A stretch of DNA of 64,000 nucleotides from Globodera rostochiensis (taxonomy: Eukaryota; Nematoda; Chromadorea; Rhabditida; Heteroderidae), in the NCBI GenBank assembly GCA_018350325.1, contig JAEVLN010000018.1:66185-130184 (forward strand). The letters are read 5' to 3'. This document shows, piece by piece, positions 1-13,593 of this stretch. Below the pieces are notes generated by a model. The model was given only the letters and a program-made list of their open reading frames with translations, ran no database searches and was not told the origin of the DNA. Both the position numbers and the translations under genes were made by a program. How positions within the stretch are numbered: position 1 is the stretch's first letter; each line of letters starts with the position of its first letter.

Positions 1-3000
1 TTAACTCGACTTGAGGAATCGATTATTAGCTTTTTTTCTTCGGGTCAGTCACCAACGTCATTTCCTAGTGATTATTGAATATATGGCCTGAAACCATGAT
101 TGAACAACGATTTGTTGCAGACACTTTGGTCTATATGTAATAAATCTAAAATTTTCACAAAGCATTCTATTTCAATTTTTTAACTTCTTCATAGTAATTT
201 CCGACGCAAATTTTTGCTTTTTCATTGCACTTAACTCGACTTGAGGAATCGATTATTAGCTTTTTTCTTCGGGTCAGTCACCAACGTCATTTCCTAGTGA
301 TTATTGAATATATGGCCTGAAACCATGATTGAACAACGATTTGTTGCAGACACTTTGGTCTATATGTAATAAATCTAAAATTTTCACAAAGCATTCTATT
401 TCAATTTTTTAAATTCTTCATAGTAATTTCCGACGCAAATTTTTGCTTTTTCATTGCACTTAACTCGACTTGAGGAATCGATTATTAGCTTTTTTCTTCG
501 GGTCAGTCACCAACGTCATTTCCTAGTGATTATTGAATATATGGCCTGAAACCATGATTGAACAACGATTTGTTGCAGACACTTTGGTCTATGGTAATAA
601 ATCTAATTTCACAAAGCATTCTATTTCAATTTTTTAACTTCTTCATAGTAATTTCCGACGCAAATTTTTGCTTTTTCATTGCACTTAACTCGACTTGAGG
701 AATCGATTATTAGCTTTTTTCTTCGGGTCAGTCACCAACGTCATTTCCTAGTGATTATTGAATATATGGCCTGAAACCATGATTGAACAACGATTTGTTG
801 CAGACACTTTGGTCTATGGTAATAAATCTAATTTCACAAAGCATTCTATTTCAATTTTTTAACTTCTTCATAGTAATTTCCGACGCAAATTTTTGCTTTT
901 TCATTGCACTTAACTCGACTTGAGGAATCGATTATTAGCTTTTTTCTTCGGGTCAGTCACCAACGTCATTTCCTAGTGATTATTGAATATATGGCCTGAA
1001 ACCATGATTGAACAACGATTTGTTGCAGACACTTTGGTCTATATGTAATAAATCTAAAATTTTCACAAAGCATTCTATTTCAATTTTTTAAATTCTTCAT
1101 AGTAAATTCCGACGTAAAATATTTTCTTTTTCATTGCACTTAACTCGACTTGAGGAATCAATTATTAGCTTTTTTCTTCGGGTCAGTCACCAACGTCATT
1201 TCCTAGTGATTATTGAATATATGGCCTGAAACCATGATTGAACAACGATTTGTTGCAGACACTTTGGTCTATATGTAATAAATCTAAAATTTAGTAATTT
1301 CCGACGCAAATTTTTGCTTTTTCATTGCACTTAACTCGACTTGAGGAATCGATTATTAGCTTTTTTCTTCGGGTCAGTCACCAACGTCATTTCCTAGTGT
1401 TTATTGAATATATGGCCTGAAACCATGATTGAACAACGATTTGTTGCAGACACTTTGGTCTATATGTAATAAATCTAAAATTTTCACAAAGCATTCTATT
1501 TCAATTTTTTAACTTCTTCATAGTAATTTCCGACGAAATTTTTGCTTTTTCATTGCACTTAACTCGACTTGAGGAATCGATTATTAGCTTTTTTCTTCGG
1601 GTCAGTCACCAACGTCATTTCCTAGTGTTTATTGAATATATGGCCTGAAACCATGATTGAACAACGATTTGTTGCAGACACTTTGGTCTATAGGTAATAA
1701 ATCTAAATTTCACAAAGCATTCTATTTCAATTTTTTAAATTCTTCATAGTAATTTCCGACGCAAATTTTTGCTTTTTCATTGCACTTAACTCGACTTGAG
1801 GAATCGATTGTTAGCTTTTTTCTTCGGGTCAGTCACCAACGTCATTTCCTAGTGATTATTGAATATATGGCCTGAAACCATGATTGAACAACGATTTGTT
1901 GCAGACACTTTGGTCTATATGTAATAAATCTAAATTTTCACAAAGCATTCTATTTCAATTTTTTAACTTCTTCATAGTAATTTCCGACGCAAATGTTTGC
2001 TTTTTCATTGCACTTAACTCGACTTGAGGAATCGATTATTAGCTTTTTTCTTCGGGTCAGTCACCAACGTCATTTCCTAGTGATTATTGAATATATGGCC
2101 TGAAACCATGATTGAACAACGATTTGTTGCAGACACTTTGGTCTATATGTAATAAATCTAAAATTTTCACAAAGCATTCTATTTCAATTTTTTAAATTCT
2201 TCATAGTAATTTCCGACGCAAATTTTTGCTTTTTCATTGCACTTAACTCGACTTGAGGAATCGATTATTAGCTTTTTTTCTTCGGGTCAGTCACCAACGT
2301 CATTTCCTAGTGATTGAATATATGGCCTGAAACCATGATTGAACAACGATTTGTTGCAGACACTTTGGTCTATATGTAATAAATCTAAAATTTTCACAAA
2401 GCATTCTATTTCAATTTATTAAATTCTTCATAGTAATTTCCGACGCAAATTTTTGCTTTTTCATTGCACTTAACTCGACTTGAGGAATCGATTGTTAGCT
2501 TTTTTCTTCGGGTCAGTCACCAACGTCATTTCCTAGTGTTTATTGAATATATGGCCTGAAACCATGATTGAACAACGATTTGTTGCAGACACTTTGGTCT
2601 ATATGTAATAAATCTAAAATTTTCACAAAGCATTCTATTTCAATTTTTTAACTTCTTCATAGTAATTTCCGACGCAAATTTTGCTTTTTCATTGCACTTA
2701 ACTCGACTTGAGGAATCGATTATTAGATTTTTTTCTTCGGGTCAGTCACCAACGTCATTTCCTAGTGATTATTGAATATATGGCCTGAAACCATGATTGA
2801 ACAACGATTTGTTGCAGACACTTTGGTCTATATGTAATAAATCTAAAATTTTCACAAAGCATTCTATTTCAATTTTTTAACTTCTTCATAGTAATTTCCG
2901 ACGCAAATTTTTGCTTTTTCATTGCACTTAACTCGACTTGAGGAATCGATTATTAGCTTTTTTTCTTCGGGTCAGTCACCAACGTCATTTCCTAGTGATT

Positions 3001-6000
3001 ATTGAATATATGGCCTGAAACCATGATTGAACAACGATTTGTTGCAGACACTTTGGTCTATGGTAATAAATCTAATTTCACAAAGCATTCTATTTCAATT
3101 TTTTAAATTCTTCATAGTAATTTCCGACGCAAATTTTTGCTTTTTCATTGCACTTAACTCGACTTGAGGAATCGATTGTTAGCTTTTTTCTTCGGGTCAG
3201 TCACCAACGTCATTTCCTAGTGATTATTGAATATATGGCCTGAAACCATGATTGAACAACGATTTGTTGCAGACACTTTGGTCTATGGTAATAAATCTAA
3301 TTTCACAAAGCATTCTATTTCAATTTTTTAAATTCTTCATAGTAATTTCCGACGTAAAATGTTTGCTTTTTCATTGCACTTAACTCGACTTGAGGAATCG
3401 ATTGTTAGCTTTTTTCTTCGGGTCAGTCACCAACGTCATTTCCTAGTGATTATTGAATATATGGCCTGAAACCATGATTGAACAACGATTTGTTGCAGAC
3501 ATTTTGGTCTATGGTAATAAATCTAATTTCACAAAGCATTGTATTTCAATTTTTTAACTTCTTCATAGTAATTTCCGACGCAAATTTTTGCTTTTTCATT
3601 GCACTTAACTCGACTTGAGGAATCGATTGTTAGCTTTTTTCTTCGGGTCAGTCACCAACGTCATTTCCTAGTGATTATTGAATATATGGCCTGAAACCAT
3701 GATTGAACAACGATTTGTTGCAGACACTTTGGTCTATATGTAATAAATCTAAAATTTTCACAAAGCATTCTATTTCAATTTTTTAACTTCTTCATAGTAA
3801 TTTCCGACGCAAATTTTGCTTTTTCATTGCACTTAACTCGACTTGAGGAATCGATTATTAGATTTTTTTCTTCGGGTCAGTCACCAACGTCATTTCCTAG
3901 TGATTATTGAATATATGGCCTGAAACCATGATTGAACAACGATTTGTTGCAGACACTTTGGTCTATGGTAATAAATCTAATTTCACAAAGCATCGTAAAA
4001 TGTTTGCTTTTTCATTGCACTTAACTCGACTTGAGGAATCGATTATTAGCTTTTTTTCTTCGGGTCAGTCACCAACGTCATTTCCTAGTGATTATTGAAT
4101 ATATGGCCTGAAACCATGATTGAACAACGATTTGTTGCAGACACTTTGGTCTATATGTAATAAATCTAAAATTTTCACAAAGCATTCTATTTCAATTTTT
4201 TAAATTCTTCATAGTAATTTCCGACGCAAATTTTTGCTTTTTCATTGCACTTAACTCGACTTGAGGAATCGATTATTAGCTTTTTTTCTTCGGGTCAGTC
4301 ACCAACGTCATTTCCTAGTGATTATTGAATATATGGCCTGAAACCATGATTGAACAACGATTTGTTGCAGACACTTTGGTCTATGGTAATAAATCTAATT
4401 TCACAAAGCATTCTATTTCAATTTTTTAAATTCTTCATAGTAATTTCCGACGCAAATTTTTGCTTTTTCATTGCACTTAACTCGACTTGAGGAATCGATT
4501 ATTAGCTTTTTTCTTCGGGTCAGTCACCAACGTCATTTCCTAGTGATTATTGAATATATGGCCTGAAACCATGATTGAACAACGATTTGTTGCAGACATT
4601 TTGGTCTATGGTAATAAATCTAAAATTTTCACAAAGCATTGTATTTCAATTTTTTAACTTCTTCATAGTAATTTCCGACGCAAATTTTTGCTTTTTCATT
4701 GCACTTAACTCGACTTGAGGAATCGATTATTAGCTTTTTTCTTCGGGTCAGTCACCAACGTCATTTCCTAGTGATTATTGAATATATGGCCTGAAACCAT
4801 GATTGAACAACGATTTGTTGCAGACATTTTGGTCTATGGTAATAAATCTAATTTCACAAAGCATTCTATTTCAATTTTTTAAATTCTTCATAGTAATTTC
4901 CGACGTAAAATGTTTGCTTTTTCATTGCACTTAACTCGACTTGAGGAATCGATTGTTAGCTTTTTTCTTCGGGTCAGTCACCAACGTCATTTCCTAGTGA
5001 TTATTGAATATATGGCCTGAAACCATGATTGAACAACGATTTGTTGCAGACACTTTGGTCTATATGTAATAAATCTAAAATTTTCACAAAGCATTCTATT
5101 TCAATTTTTTAACTTCTTCATAGTAATTTCCGACGCAAATTTTTGCTTTTTCATTGCACTTAACTCGACTTGAGGAATCGATTGTTAGCTTTTTTCTTCG
5201 GGTCAGTCACCAACGTCATTTCCTAGTGATTATTGAATATATGGCCTGAAACCATGATTGAACAACGATTTGTTGCAGACACTTTGGTCTATATGTAATA
5301 AATCTAAAATTTTCACAAAGCATTGTATTTCAATTTTTTAACTTCTTCATAGTAATTTCCGACGCAAAATGTTTGCTTTTTCATTGCACTTAACTCGACT
5401 TGAGGAATCGATTGTTAGCTTTTTTCTTCGGGTCAGTCACCAACGTCATTTCCTAGTGATTATTGAATATATGGCCTGAAACCATGATTGAACAACGATT
5501 TGTTGCAGACACTTTGGTCTATGGTAATAAATCTAAATTTCACAAAGCATTCTATTTCAATTTTTTAACTTCTTCATAGTAATTTCCGACGCAAATGTTT
5601 GCTTTTTCATTGCACTTAACTCGACTTGAGGAATCGATTGTTAGCTTTTTTCTTCGGGTCAGTCACCAACGTCATTTCCTAGTGATTATTGAATATATGG
5701 CCTGAAACCATGATTGAACAACGATTTGTTGCAGACACTTTGGTCTATGGTAATAAATCTAATTTCACAAAGCATTCTATTTCAATTTTTTAACTTCTTC
5801 ATAGTAATTTCCGACGCAAATTTTTGCTTTTTCATTGCACTTAACTCGACTTGAGGAATCGATTGTTAGCTTTTTTCTTCGGGTCAGTCACCAACGTCAT
5901 TTCCTAGTGATTATTGAATATATGGCCTGAAACCATGATTGAACAACGATTTGTTGCAGACACTTTGGTCTATGGTAATAAATCTAATTTCACAAAGCAT

Positions 6001-9000
6001 TCTATTTCAATTTTTTAAATTCTTCATAGTAATTTCCGACGTAAAATGTTTGCTTTTTCATTGCACTTAACTCGACTTGAGGAATCGATTATTAGCTTTT
6101 TTTCTTCGGGTCAGTCACCAACGTCATTTCCTAGTGATTATTGAATATATGGCCTGAAACCATGATTGAACAACGATTTGTTGCAGACACTTTGGTCTAT
6201 GGTAATAAATCTAAATTTCACAAAGCATTCTATTTCAATTTTTTAAATTCTTCATAGTAATTTCCGACGTAAAATGTTTGCTTTTTCATTGCACTTAACT
6301 CGACTTGAGGAATCGATTGTTAGCTTTTTTCTTCGGGTCAGTCACCAACGTCATTTCCTAGTGATTATTGAATATATGGCCTGAAACCATGATTGAACAA
6401 CGATTTGTTGCAGACACTTTGGTCTATGGTAATAAATCTAATTTCACAAAGCATTCTATTTCAATTTTTTAACTTCTTCATAGTAATTTCCGACGCAAAT
6501 TTTTGCTTTTTCATTGCACTTAACTCGACTTGAGGAATCGATTGTTAGCTTTTTTCTTCGGGTCAGTCACCAACGTCATTTCCTAGTGATTATTGAATAT
6601 ATGGCCTGAAACCATGATTGAACAACGATTTGTTGCAGACACTTTGGTCTATGGTAATAAATCTAAATTTCACAAAGCATTGTATTTCAATTTTTTAACT
6701 TCTTCATAGTAATTTCCGACGCAAATTTTTGCTTTTTCATTGCACTTAACTCGACTTGAGGAATCGATTATTAGCTTTTTTCTTCGGGTCAGTCACCAAC
6801 GTCATTTCCTAGTGATTATTGAATATATGGCCTGAAACCATGATTGAACAACGATTTGTTGCAGACACTTTGGTCTATGGTAATAAATCTAAATTTCACA
6901 AAGCATTCTATTTCAATTTTTTAAATTCTTCATAGTAATTTCCGACGCAAATGTTTGCTTTTTCATTGCACTTAACTCGACTTGAGGAATCGATTAGTTA
7001 GCTTTTTTCTTCGGGTCAGTCACCAACGTCATTTCCTAGTGATTATTGAATATATGGCCTGAAACCATGATTGAACAACGATTTGTTGCAGACATTTTGG
7101 TCTATGGTAATAAATCTAATTTCACAAAGCATTCTATTTCAATTTTTTAAATTCTTCATAGTAATTTCCGACGTAAAATGTTTGCTTTTTCATTGCACTT
7201 AACTCGACTTGAGGAATCGATTGTTAGCTTTTTTCTTCGGGTCAGTCACCAACGTCATTTCCTAGTGATTATTGAATATATGGCCTGAAACCATGATTGA
7301 ACAACGATTTGTTGCAGACATTTTGGTCTATGGTAATAAATCTAATTTCACAAAGCATTGTATTTCAATTTTTTAACTTCTTCATAGTAATTTCCGACGC
7401 AAATTTTTGCTTTTTCATTGCACTTAACTCGACTTGAGGAATCGATTGTTAGCTTTTTTCTTCGGGTCAGTCACCAACGTCATTTCCTAGTGATTATTGA
7501 ATATATGGCCTGAAACCATGATTGAACAACGATTTGTTGCAGACACTTTGGTCTATGGTAATAAATCTAATTTCACAAAGCATTCTATTTCAATTTTTTA
7601 AATTCTTCATAGTAATTTCCGACGTAAAATGTTTGCTTTTTCATTGCACTTAACTCGACTTGAGGAATCGATTATTAGCTTTTTTTCTTCGGGTCAGTCA
7701 CCAACGTCATTTCCTAGTGATTATTGAATATATGGCCTGAAACCATGATTGAACAACGATTTGTTGCAGACACTTTGGTCTATGGTAATAAATCTAATTT
7801 CACAAAGCATTGCTATTTCAATTTTTTAAATTCTTCATAGTAATTTCCGACGTAAAATGTTTGCTTTTTCATTGCACTTAACTCGACTTGAGGAATCGAT
7901 TGTTAGCTTTTTTCTTCGGGTCAGTCACCAACGTCATTTCCTAGTGATTATTGAATATATGGCCTGAAACCATGATTGAACAACGATTTGTTGCAGACAC
8001 TTTGGTCTATATGTAATAAATCTAAAATTTTCACAAAGCATTGTATTTCAATTTTTTAACTTCTTCATAGTAATTTCCGACGCAAAATGTTTGCTTTTTC
8101 ATTGCACTTAACTCGACTTGAGGAATCGATTGTTAGCTTTTTTCTTCGGGTCAGTCACCAACGTCATTTCCTAGTGATTATTGAATATATGGCCTGAAAC
8201 CATGATTGAACAACGATTTGTTGCAGACATTTTGGTCTATGGTAATAAATCTAATTTCACAAAGCATTCTATTTCAATTTTTTAAATTCTTCATAGTAAT
8301 TTCCGACGTAAAATGTTTGCTTTTTCATTGCACTTAACTCGACTTGAGGAATCGATTGTTAGCTTTTTTCTTCGGGTCAGTCACCAACGTCATTTCCTAG
8401 TGATTATTGAATATATGGCCTGAAACCATGATTGAACAACGATTTGTTGCAGACATTTTGGTCTATGGTAATAAATCTAATTTCACAAAGCATTGTATTT
8501 CAATTTTTTAACTTCTTCATAGTAATTTCCGACGCAAATTTTTGCTTTTTCATTGCACTTAACTCGACTTGAGGAATCGATTGTTAGCTTTTTTCTTCGG
8601 GTCAGTCACCAACGTCATTTCCTAGTGATTATTGAATATATGGCCTGAAACCATGATTGAACAACGATTTGTTGCAGACATTTTGGTCTATGGTAATAAA
8701 TCTAATTTCACAAAGCATTGTATTTCAATTTTTTAACTTCTTCATAGTAATTTCCGACGCAAATTTTTGCTTTTTCATTGCACTTAACTCGACTTGAGGA
8801 ATCGATTGTTAGCTTTTTTCTTCGGGTCAGTCACCAACGTCATTTCCTAGTGATTATTGAATATATGGCCTGAAACCATGATTGAACAACGATTTGTTGC
8901 AGACACTTTGGTCTATGGTAATAAATCTAATTTCACAAAGCATTCTATTTCAATTTTTTAAATTCTTCATAGTAATTTCCGACGCAAATGTTTGCTTTTT

Positions 9001-10310
9001 CATTGCACTTAACTCGACTTGAGGAATCGATTGTTAGCTTTTTTCTTCGGGTCAGTCACCAACGTCATTTCCTAGTGATTATTGAATATATGGCCTGAAA
9101 CCATGATTGAACAACGATTTGTTGCAGACACTTTGGTCTATGGTAATAAATCTAATTTCACAAAGCATTCTATTTCAATTTTTTAAATTCTTCATAGTAA
9201 TTTCCGACGTAAAATGTTTGCTTTTTCATTGCACTTAACTCGACTTGAGGAATCGATTGTTAGCTTTTTTCTTCGGGTCAGTCACCAACGTCATTTCCTA
9301 GTGATTATTGAATATATGGCCTGAAACCATGATTGAACAACGATTTGTTGCAGACACTTTGGTCTATGGTAATAAATCTAATTTCACAAAGCATTGTATT
9401 TCAATTTTTTAACTTCTTCATAGTAATTTCCGACGCAAATTTTTGCTTTTTCATTGCACTTAACTCGACTTGAGGAATCGATTGTTAGCTTTTTTCTTCG
9501 GGTCAGTCACCAACGTCATTTCCTAGTGATTATTGAATATATGGCCTGAAACCATGATTGAACAACGATTTGTTGCAGACACTTTGGTCTATGGTAATAA
9601 ATCTAATTTCACAAAGCATTCTATTTCAATTTTTTAAATTCTTCATAGTAATTTCCGACGTAAAATGTTTGCTTTTTCATTGCACTTAACTCGACTTGAG
9701 GAATCGATTATTAGCTTTTTTTCTTCGGGTCAGTCACCAACGTCATTTCCTAGTGATTATTGAATATATGGCCTGAAACCATGATTGAACAACGATTTGT
9801 TGCAGACACTTTGGTCTATGGTAATAAATCTAATTTCACAAAGCATTCTATTTCAATTTTTTAAATTCTTCATAGTAATTTCCGACGTAAAATGTTTGCT
9901 TTTTCATTGCACTTAACTCGACTTGAGGAATCGATTGTTAGCTTTTTTCTTCGGGTCAGTCACCAACGTCATTTCCTAGTGATTATTGAATATATGGCCT
10001 GAAACCATGATTGAACAACGATTTGTTGCAGACACTTTGGTCTATATGTAATAAATCTAAAATTTTCACAAAGCATTGTATTTCAATTTTTTAACTTCTT
10101 CATAGTAATTTCCGACGCAAATTTTTGCTTTTTCATTGCACTTAACTCGACTTGAGGAATCGATTATTAGCTTTTTTCTTCGGGTCAGTCACCAACGTCA
10201 TTTCCTAGTGATTATTGAATATATGGCCTGAAACCATGATTGAACAACGATTTGTTGCAGACATTTTGGTCTATGGTAATAAATCTAATTTCACAAAGCA
10301 TTCTATTTCA
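1..10310. repeat. AT-rich tandem satellite, 225-230 bp unit, about 45 copies
   Basis: The anchor TTAACTCGACTTGAGGAATC recurs at 1, 231, 460, 685 and so on to about 10145, giving a 225-230 bp period. Copies are very alike. Variable sites are ATATG versus ATGG after 'ggtct', acaC versus acaT, Ctat versus Gtat, aact versus aaat, and cgcaaa versus cgtaaaatg. Two copies carry deletions, near 1290 and 3990. Unit length follows the ATATG/ATGG variant (about 229 versus 225 bp). The array runs off the left edge. No coding function is seen; the short reading frames it contains exist only where a deletion removes a stop. It may be heterochromatic or pericentromeric, which cannot be told from sequence. 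Confidence 0.97.
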
Positions 10311-11709
10311 ATTTTTTTTTTGCACGGCGCGCCTATGTGCGCGGCGCATTTTTGCGCGGCGCACTTTTTGCGCGGCGCCGCCTATGTGCGCGGAGCATTT
10401 TTTTGCTCGGGCGCGCCTATGTGCACGGCGCATTTTTTTGCGCGGCGCATTTTTTTGCGCGGCGCGCTTATGTGCGCGGCGCAATTTTTGCGCGGCACAC
10501 TTTTTTGCGCGGCGAGCCCTATGTGCGCGCGCCATTTTTTTGGCACGGCGCGCCTATGTGCGCGGAGCAGTTTTTGCGCGGCGCGCCTATGTGCGCGGCG
10601 CATTTTTTTCGCGGCGGCACTATGTGCGCGGCGCATTTCGCATTTTTTTGCGCGGCGCACTTTTTGCGCGACGCAGTTTTTTGCGCGGCGCGCCTATGTG
10701 CGCGGCGCATTTTTTTGCGCGGCGCGCCTATGTGCGCGGCGCATTTTTTTGCGCTGCGCGCCTATGTGCGCGGCGCATTTTTTTGCACGGCGCACTTTTT
10801 TGCGCGGCGCGCCTATGTGCGCGGCGCATTTTTTTGCGCGGCGCGCCTATGTGCGCGGCGCACTTTTTTGCGCGGCGCAATTTTTTGCGCGGCGCGCCTA
10901 TGTGCGCGGCGCATTTTTTTGCGCGGCGCACTTTTTTGCGCGACGCAGTTTTTTGCGCGGCGCGCTATGTGCGCGGCGCATTTTTTGCGCGGCGCACTTT
11001 TTTGCGCGACGCAGTTTTTTGCGCGGCGCGCCTATGTGCGCGGCGCATTTTTTTGCGCGGCGCGCTTATGTGCGCGGCGCATTTTTTGCGCGGCACACTT
11101 TTTTGCGCGACGCAGTTTTTTGCGCGGCGCGCCTATGTGCGCGGCGCATTTTTTTGCGCGGCACACTTTTTTGCGCGACGCAGTTTTTTGCGCGGCGCGC
11201 CTATGTGCGCGGCGCATTTTTTGCGCGGCGCACTTTTTTGCGCGACGCAGTTTTTTGCGCGGCGCGCCTATGTGCGCGGCGCATTTTTTTGCGCGGCGCG
11301 CTTATGTGCGCGGCGCATTTTTTTGCGCGGCGCACTTTTTTGCGCGACGCAGTTTTTTGCGCGGCGCGCCTATGTGCGCGGCGCATTTTTTTGCGCGGCG
11401 CGCTTATGTGCGCGGCGCATTTTTTGCGCGGCACACTTTTTGCGCGGCGCACTTTTTTGCGCGGCGCGCCTATGTGCGCGGCGCATTTTTTTGCACGGCG
11501 CGCCTATGTGCGCGGCGCATTTTTTGCGCGGCGCGCCTATGTGCGCGGCGCATTTTTTTGCGCGGCGCGCCTAGGTGCGCGGCGCACTTTTTTGCGCGAC
11601 GCAGTTTTTTGCGCGGCGCGCAAATGTGCGCGGCGCATTTTTTTGCGCGGCGCGCCTAGGTGCGCGGCGCACTTTTTTGCGCGACGCAGTTTTTTGCACG
11701 GCGCGCAGG
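10311..11709. repeat. GC-rich tandem satellite built on a CGCGGCGC motif
   Basis: The array joins the first satellite inside a poly-T tract at 10310-10320. Blocks of TGCGCGGCGCGCC, CTATGTGCGCGGCGCA and T(5-7) alternate with variants TTTGCGCGGCGCACTT and TGCGCGACGCAG. The basic spacing is about 17-18 bp and the usual composite is about 34 bp. TGCGC-G-GCGCA is a near-perfect palindrome in each block, and most units contain GGCGCGCC. Both strands are open for hundreds of codons in several frames because stops are rare; the products are repeats of CAARLCARRIF type with no domain, so I treat none as a gene. It ends at 11709 against the 109 bp satellite. Confidence 0.95.
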
Positions 11710-12493
11710 AGAGAGTCAGACGGCGAGAGTAATTTAGACATCAACGCACCCCATCTAAAAATTGTTTTAGTTTACTTTTTGAACATTTTATTTTTTGAAT
11801 AAATAGTGTGCTAAAAAGAGAGAGTCAGACGGCGAGAGTAATTTGGACATCAACGCACCCCATCTAAAAATTGTTTTAGTTTACTTTTTGAACATTTTAT
11901 TTTTTGAATAAATAGTGTGCTAAGAAGAGAGAGTCAGACGGCGAGAGTAATTTGGACATCAACGCACCCCATCTAAAAATTGTTTTAGTTTACTTTTTGA
12001 ACATTTTATTTTTTGAATAAATAGTGTGCTAATAGGAGAGAGTCAGACGGCGAGAGTAATTTAGACATCAACGCACCCCATCTAAAAATTGTTTTAGTTT
12101 ACTTTTTGAACATTTTATTTTTTGAATAAATAGTGTGCTAAGAAGAGAGAGACAGACGGCGAGAGTAATTTGGACATCAACGCACCCCATCTAAAAATTG
12201 TTTTAGTTTACTTTTTGAACATTTTATTTTTTGAATAAATAGTGTGCTAATAGGAGAGAGTCAGACGGCGAGAGTAATTTGGACATCAACGCACCCCATC
12301 TAAAAATTGTTTTAGTTTACTTTTTGAACATTTTATTTTTTGAATAAATAGTGTGCTAAGAAGAGAGAGTCAGACGGCGAGAGTAATTTGGACATCAACG
12401 CACCCCATCTAAAAATTGTTTTAGTTTACTTTTTGAACATTTTATTTTTTGAATAAATAGTGGGCTAAAAAGAGAGAGTCAGACGGCGAGTCC
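11710..12493. repeat. 109 bp tandem satellite, seven copies
   Basis: GAGAGTCAGACGGCGAG recurs at 11711, 11820, 11929, 12038, 12147, 12256, 12365 and 12474, an exact 109 bp period. The last unit stops after 'cggcgag' at 12493. Units differ at a few sites only (taaaaag, taagaag, taatagg). Diverged copies of the same repeat return at 15727-16215, so the 3.2 kb between them is flanked on both sides by this satellite. Confidence 0.95.
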
Positions 12494-12591
12494 GGACCGG
12501 AATCTGTGTTTAAATTACAGTCCGGGCTCGAATGGGTTATAATATAAATTGTTTTAATTAAATATTTTAAAATTTTAAATCAAACAGGGTT

Positions 12592-13593
12592 TTAAGCTTG
12601 GGACTTGCACAGTTGTTGCTTTCAAAAAATATTGAAGTGTCTAACCAAACAACAGTGTGATATCCCGAAAAAACACTGAATTTTATTATTTTAATTCAAT
12701 TTCAACTTTTTAATTCAAATTACCGCAATGATAAAAATTTTCCACGCCCTGCTTTCAAGATCTTGCACACGGCCTTCGGCCATTTGCGTAAAATCGAAGA
12801 TGCGCCATTCCAAATTGCAAATTGAATTGATTTCGTTCACCTTTTTAATAAAATGTTTTAGGTATTTGATTTTAAAAAACAACAAGTTTTAGCGATTTAA
12901 AGTAAATTTTTTTCACTTTAAATGGTCTTTTGATTTAGACAATTTCGAGCCACCCCTCGTCCTAACGCATTTTTTAATAGCAAAAACATTTTATTGTTAA
13001 TTATAATTATCAAAATCATTTATAAAAATAATCATTTTACCCATTCCTTGTTTTTGGTCACAATTCCCATGTCATAGGCGATTATGCGCTGGTTGCACCC
13101 GAATTTTTCTTTAATGCTTACAACCAACATTCGAAGAGATGGGTAAAATTCGTCATCGGCGGCTGTCACAAACCAAATTTCGCATCGCCAGGACTTTTAA
13201 CCTAAAATATTATTTCTGTTTATTAAACAAAAATAAAAAATGGCACTTTACGTGGAAATCCGAAAAATGCCCCACTAAAAATAACACATTTTTAAGATGC
13301 ATTTTTTAATAAAATTACTTTTGTTTTGATTTATAAGATTATATTTTGTTTTTATTTCATTAAAATTTCACAATTGGTAAACATTTTATTTTAACGGTTA
13401 TAATTAGACGATAAAAATTCCATTTTTAAATCCTGGAATTTAATAAGCTAAAAACAATTCTTCTAGCCTTGATTGTTTCGTTGATCGCATATTTGTCGGA
13501 AAGTTTGTAGCGCTCAAGCAACCAAACGAAGGAACAATTAAATTTTTTGCCACGTATCACGCGTGAGTCGTTCATTGTGAGAGAATAAACCAT
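12592..13593 (-). pseudogene. DUF1647-type (glycosyltransferase-like) gene remnant
   Basis: Two minus-strand exons are convincing. 13193-13041 encodes 51 residues containing WFVTAADDEFYPSLRMLV and IIAYDMGIV. 12840-12724 encodes 39 residues containing EWRIFDF and RAWKIFIIA. These match the order 'VTA..., YDLG, F.F, AWKPLII' of nematode DUF1647 proteins, which are predicted secretory-pathway glycosyltransferase-like proteins. The family's next motif (VWxxDSS) is visible as VWLDTS near 12640, but it lies one base out of phase with the preceding exon, so the gene looks broken or spliced unusually. An upstream exon at 13593-13456 opens with ATG right after a TTTTAG acceptor. The conserved C-terminal part is missing: satellite follows at 12493. 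Family assignment is from memory. Confidence 0.6.

Noticed and set aside
3907..4098. 63-codon frame in the first satellite
   Set aside because: It exists only because one monomer has a deletion near 3990; other monomers carry stops.
10215..11732. Open frames of 440-505 codons in the GC-rich satellite
   Set aside because: They are open in all three plus frames and on the minus strand because the repeat lacks stops; the products are pure repeats with no domain.
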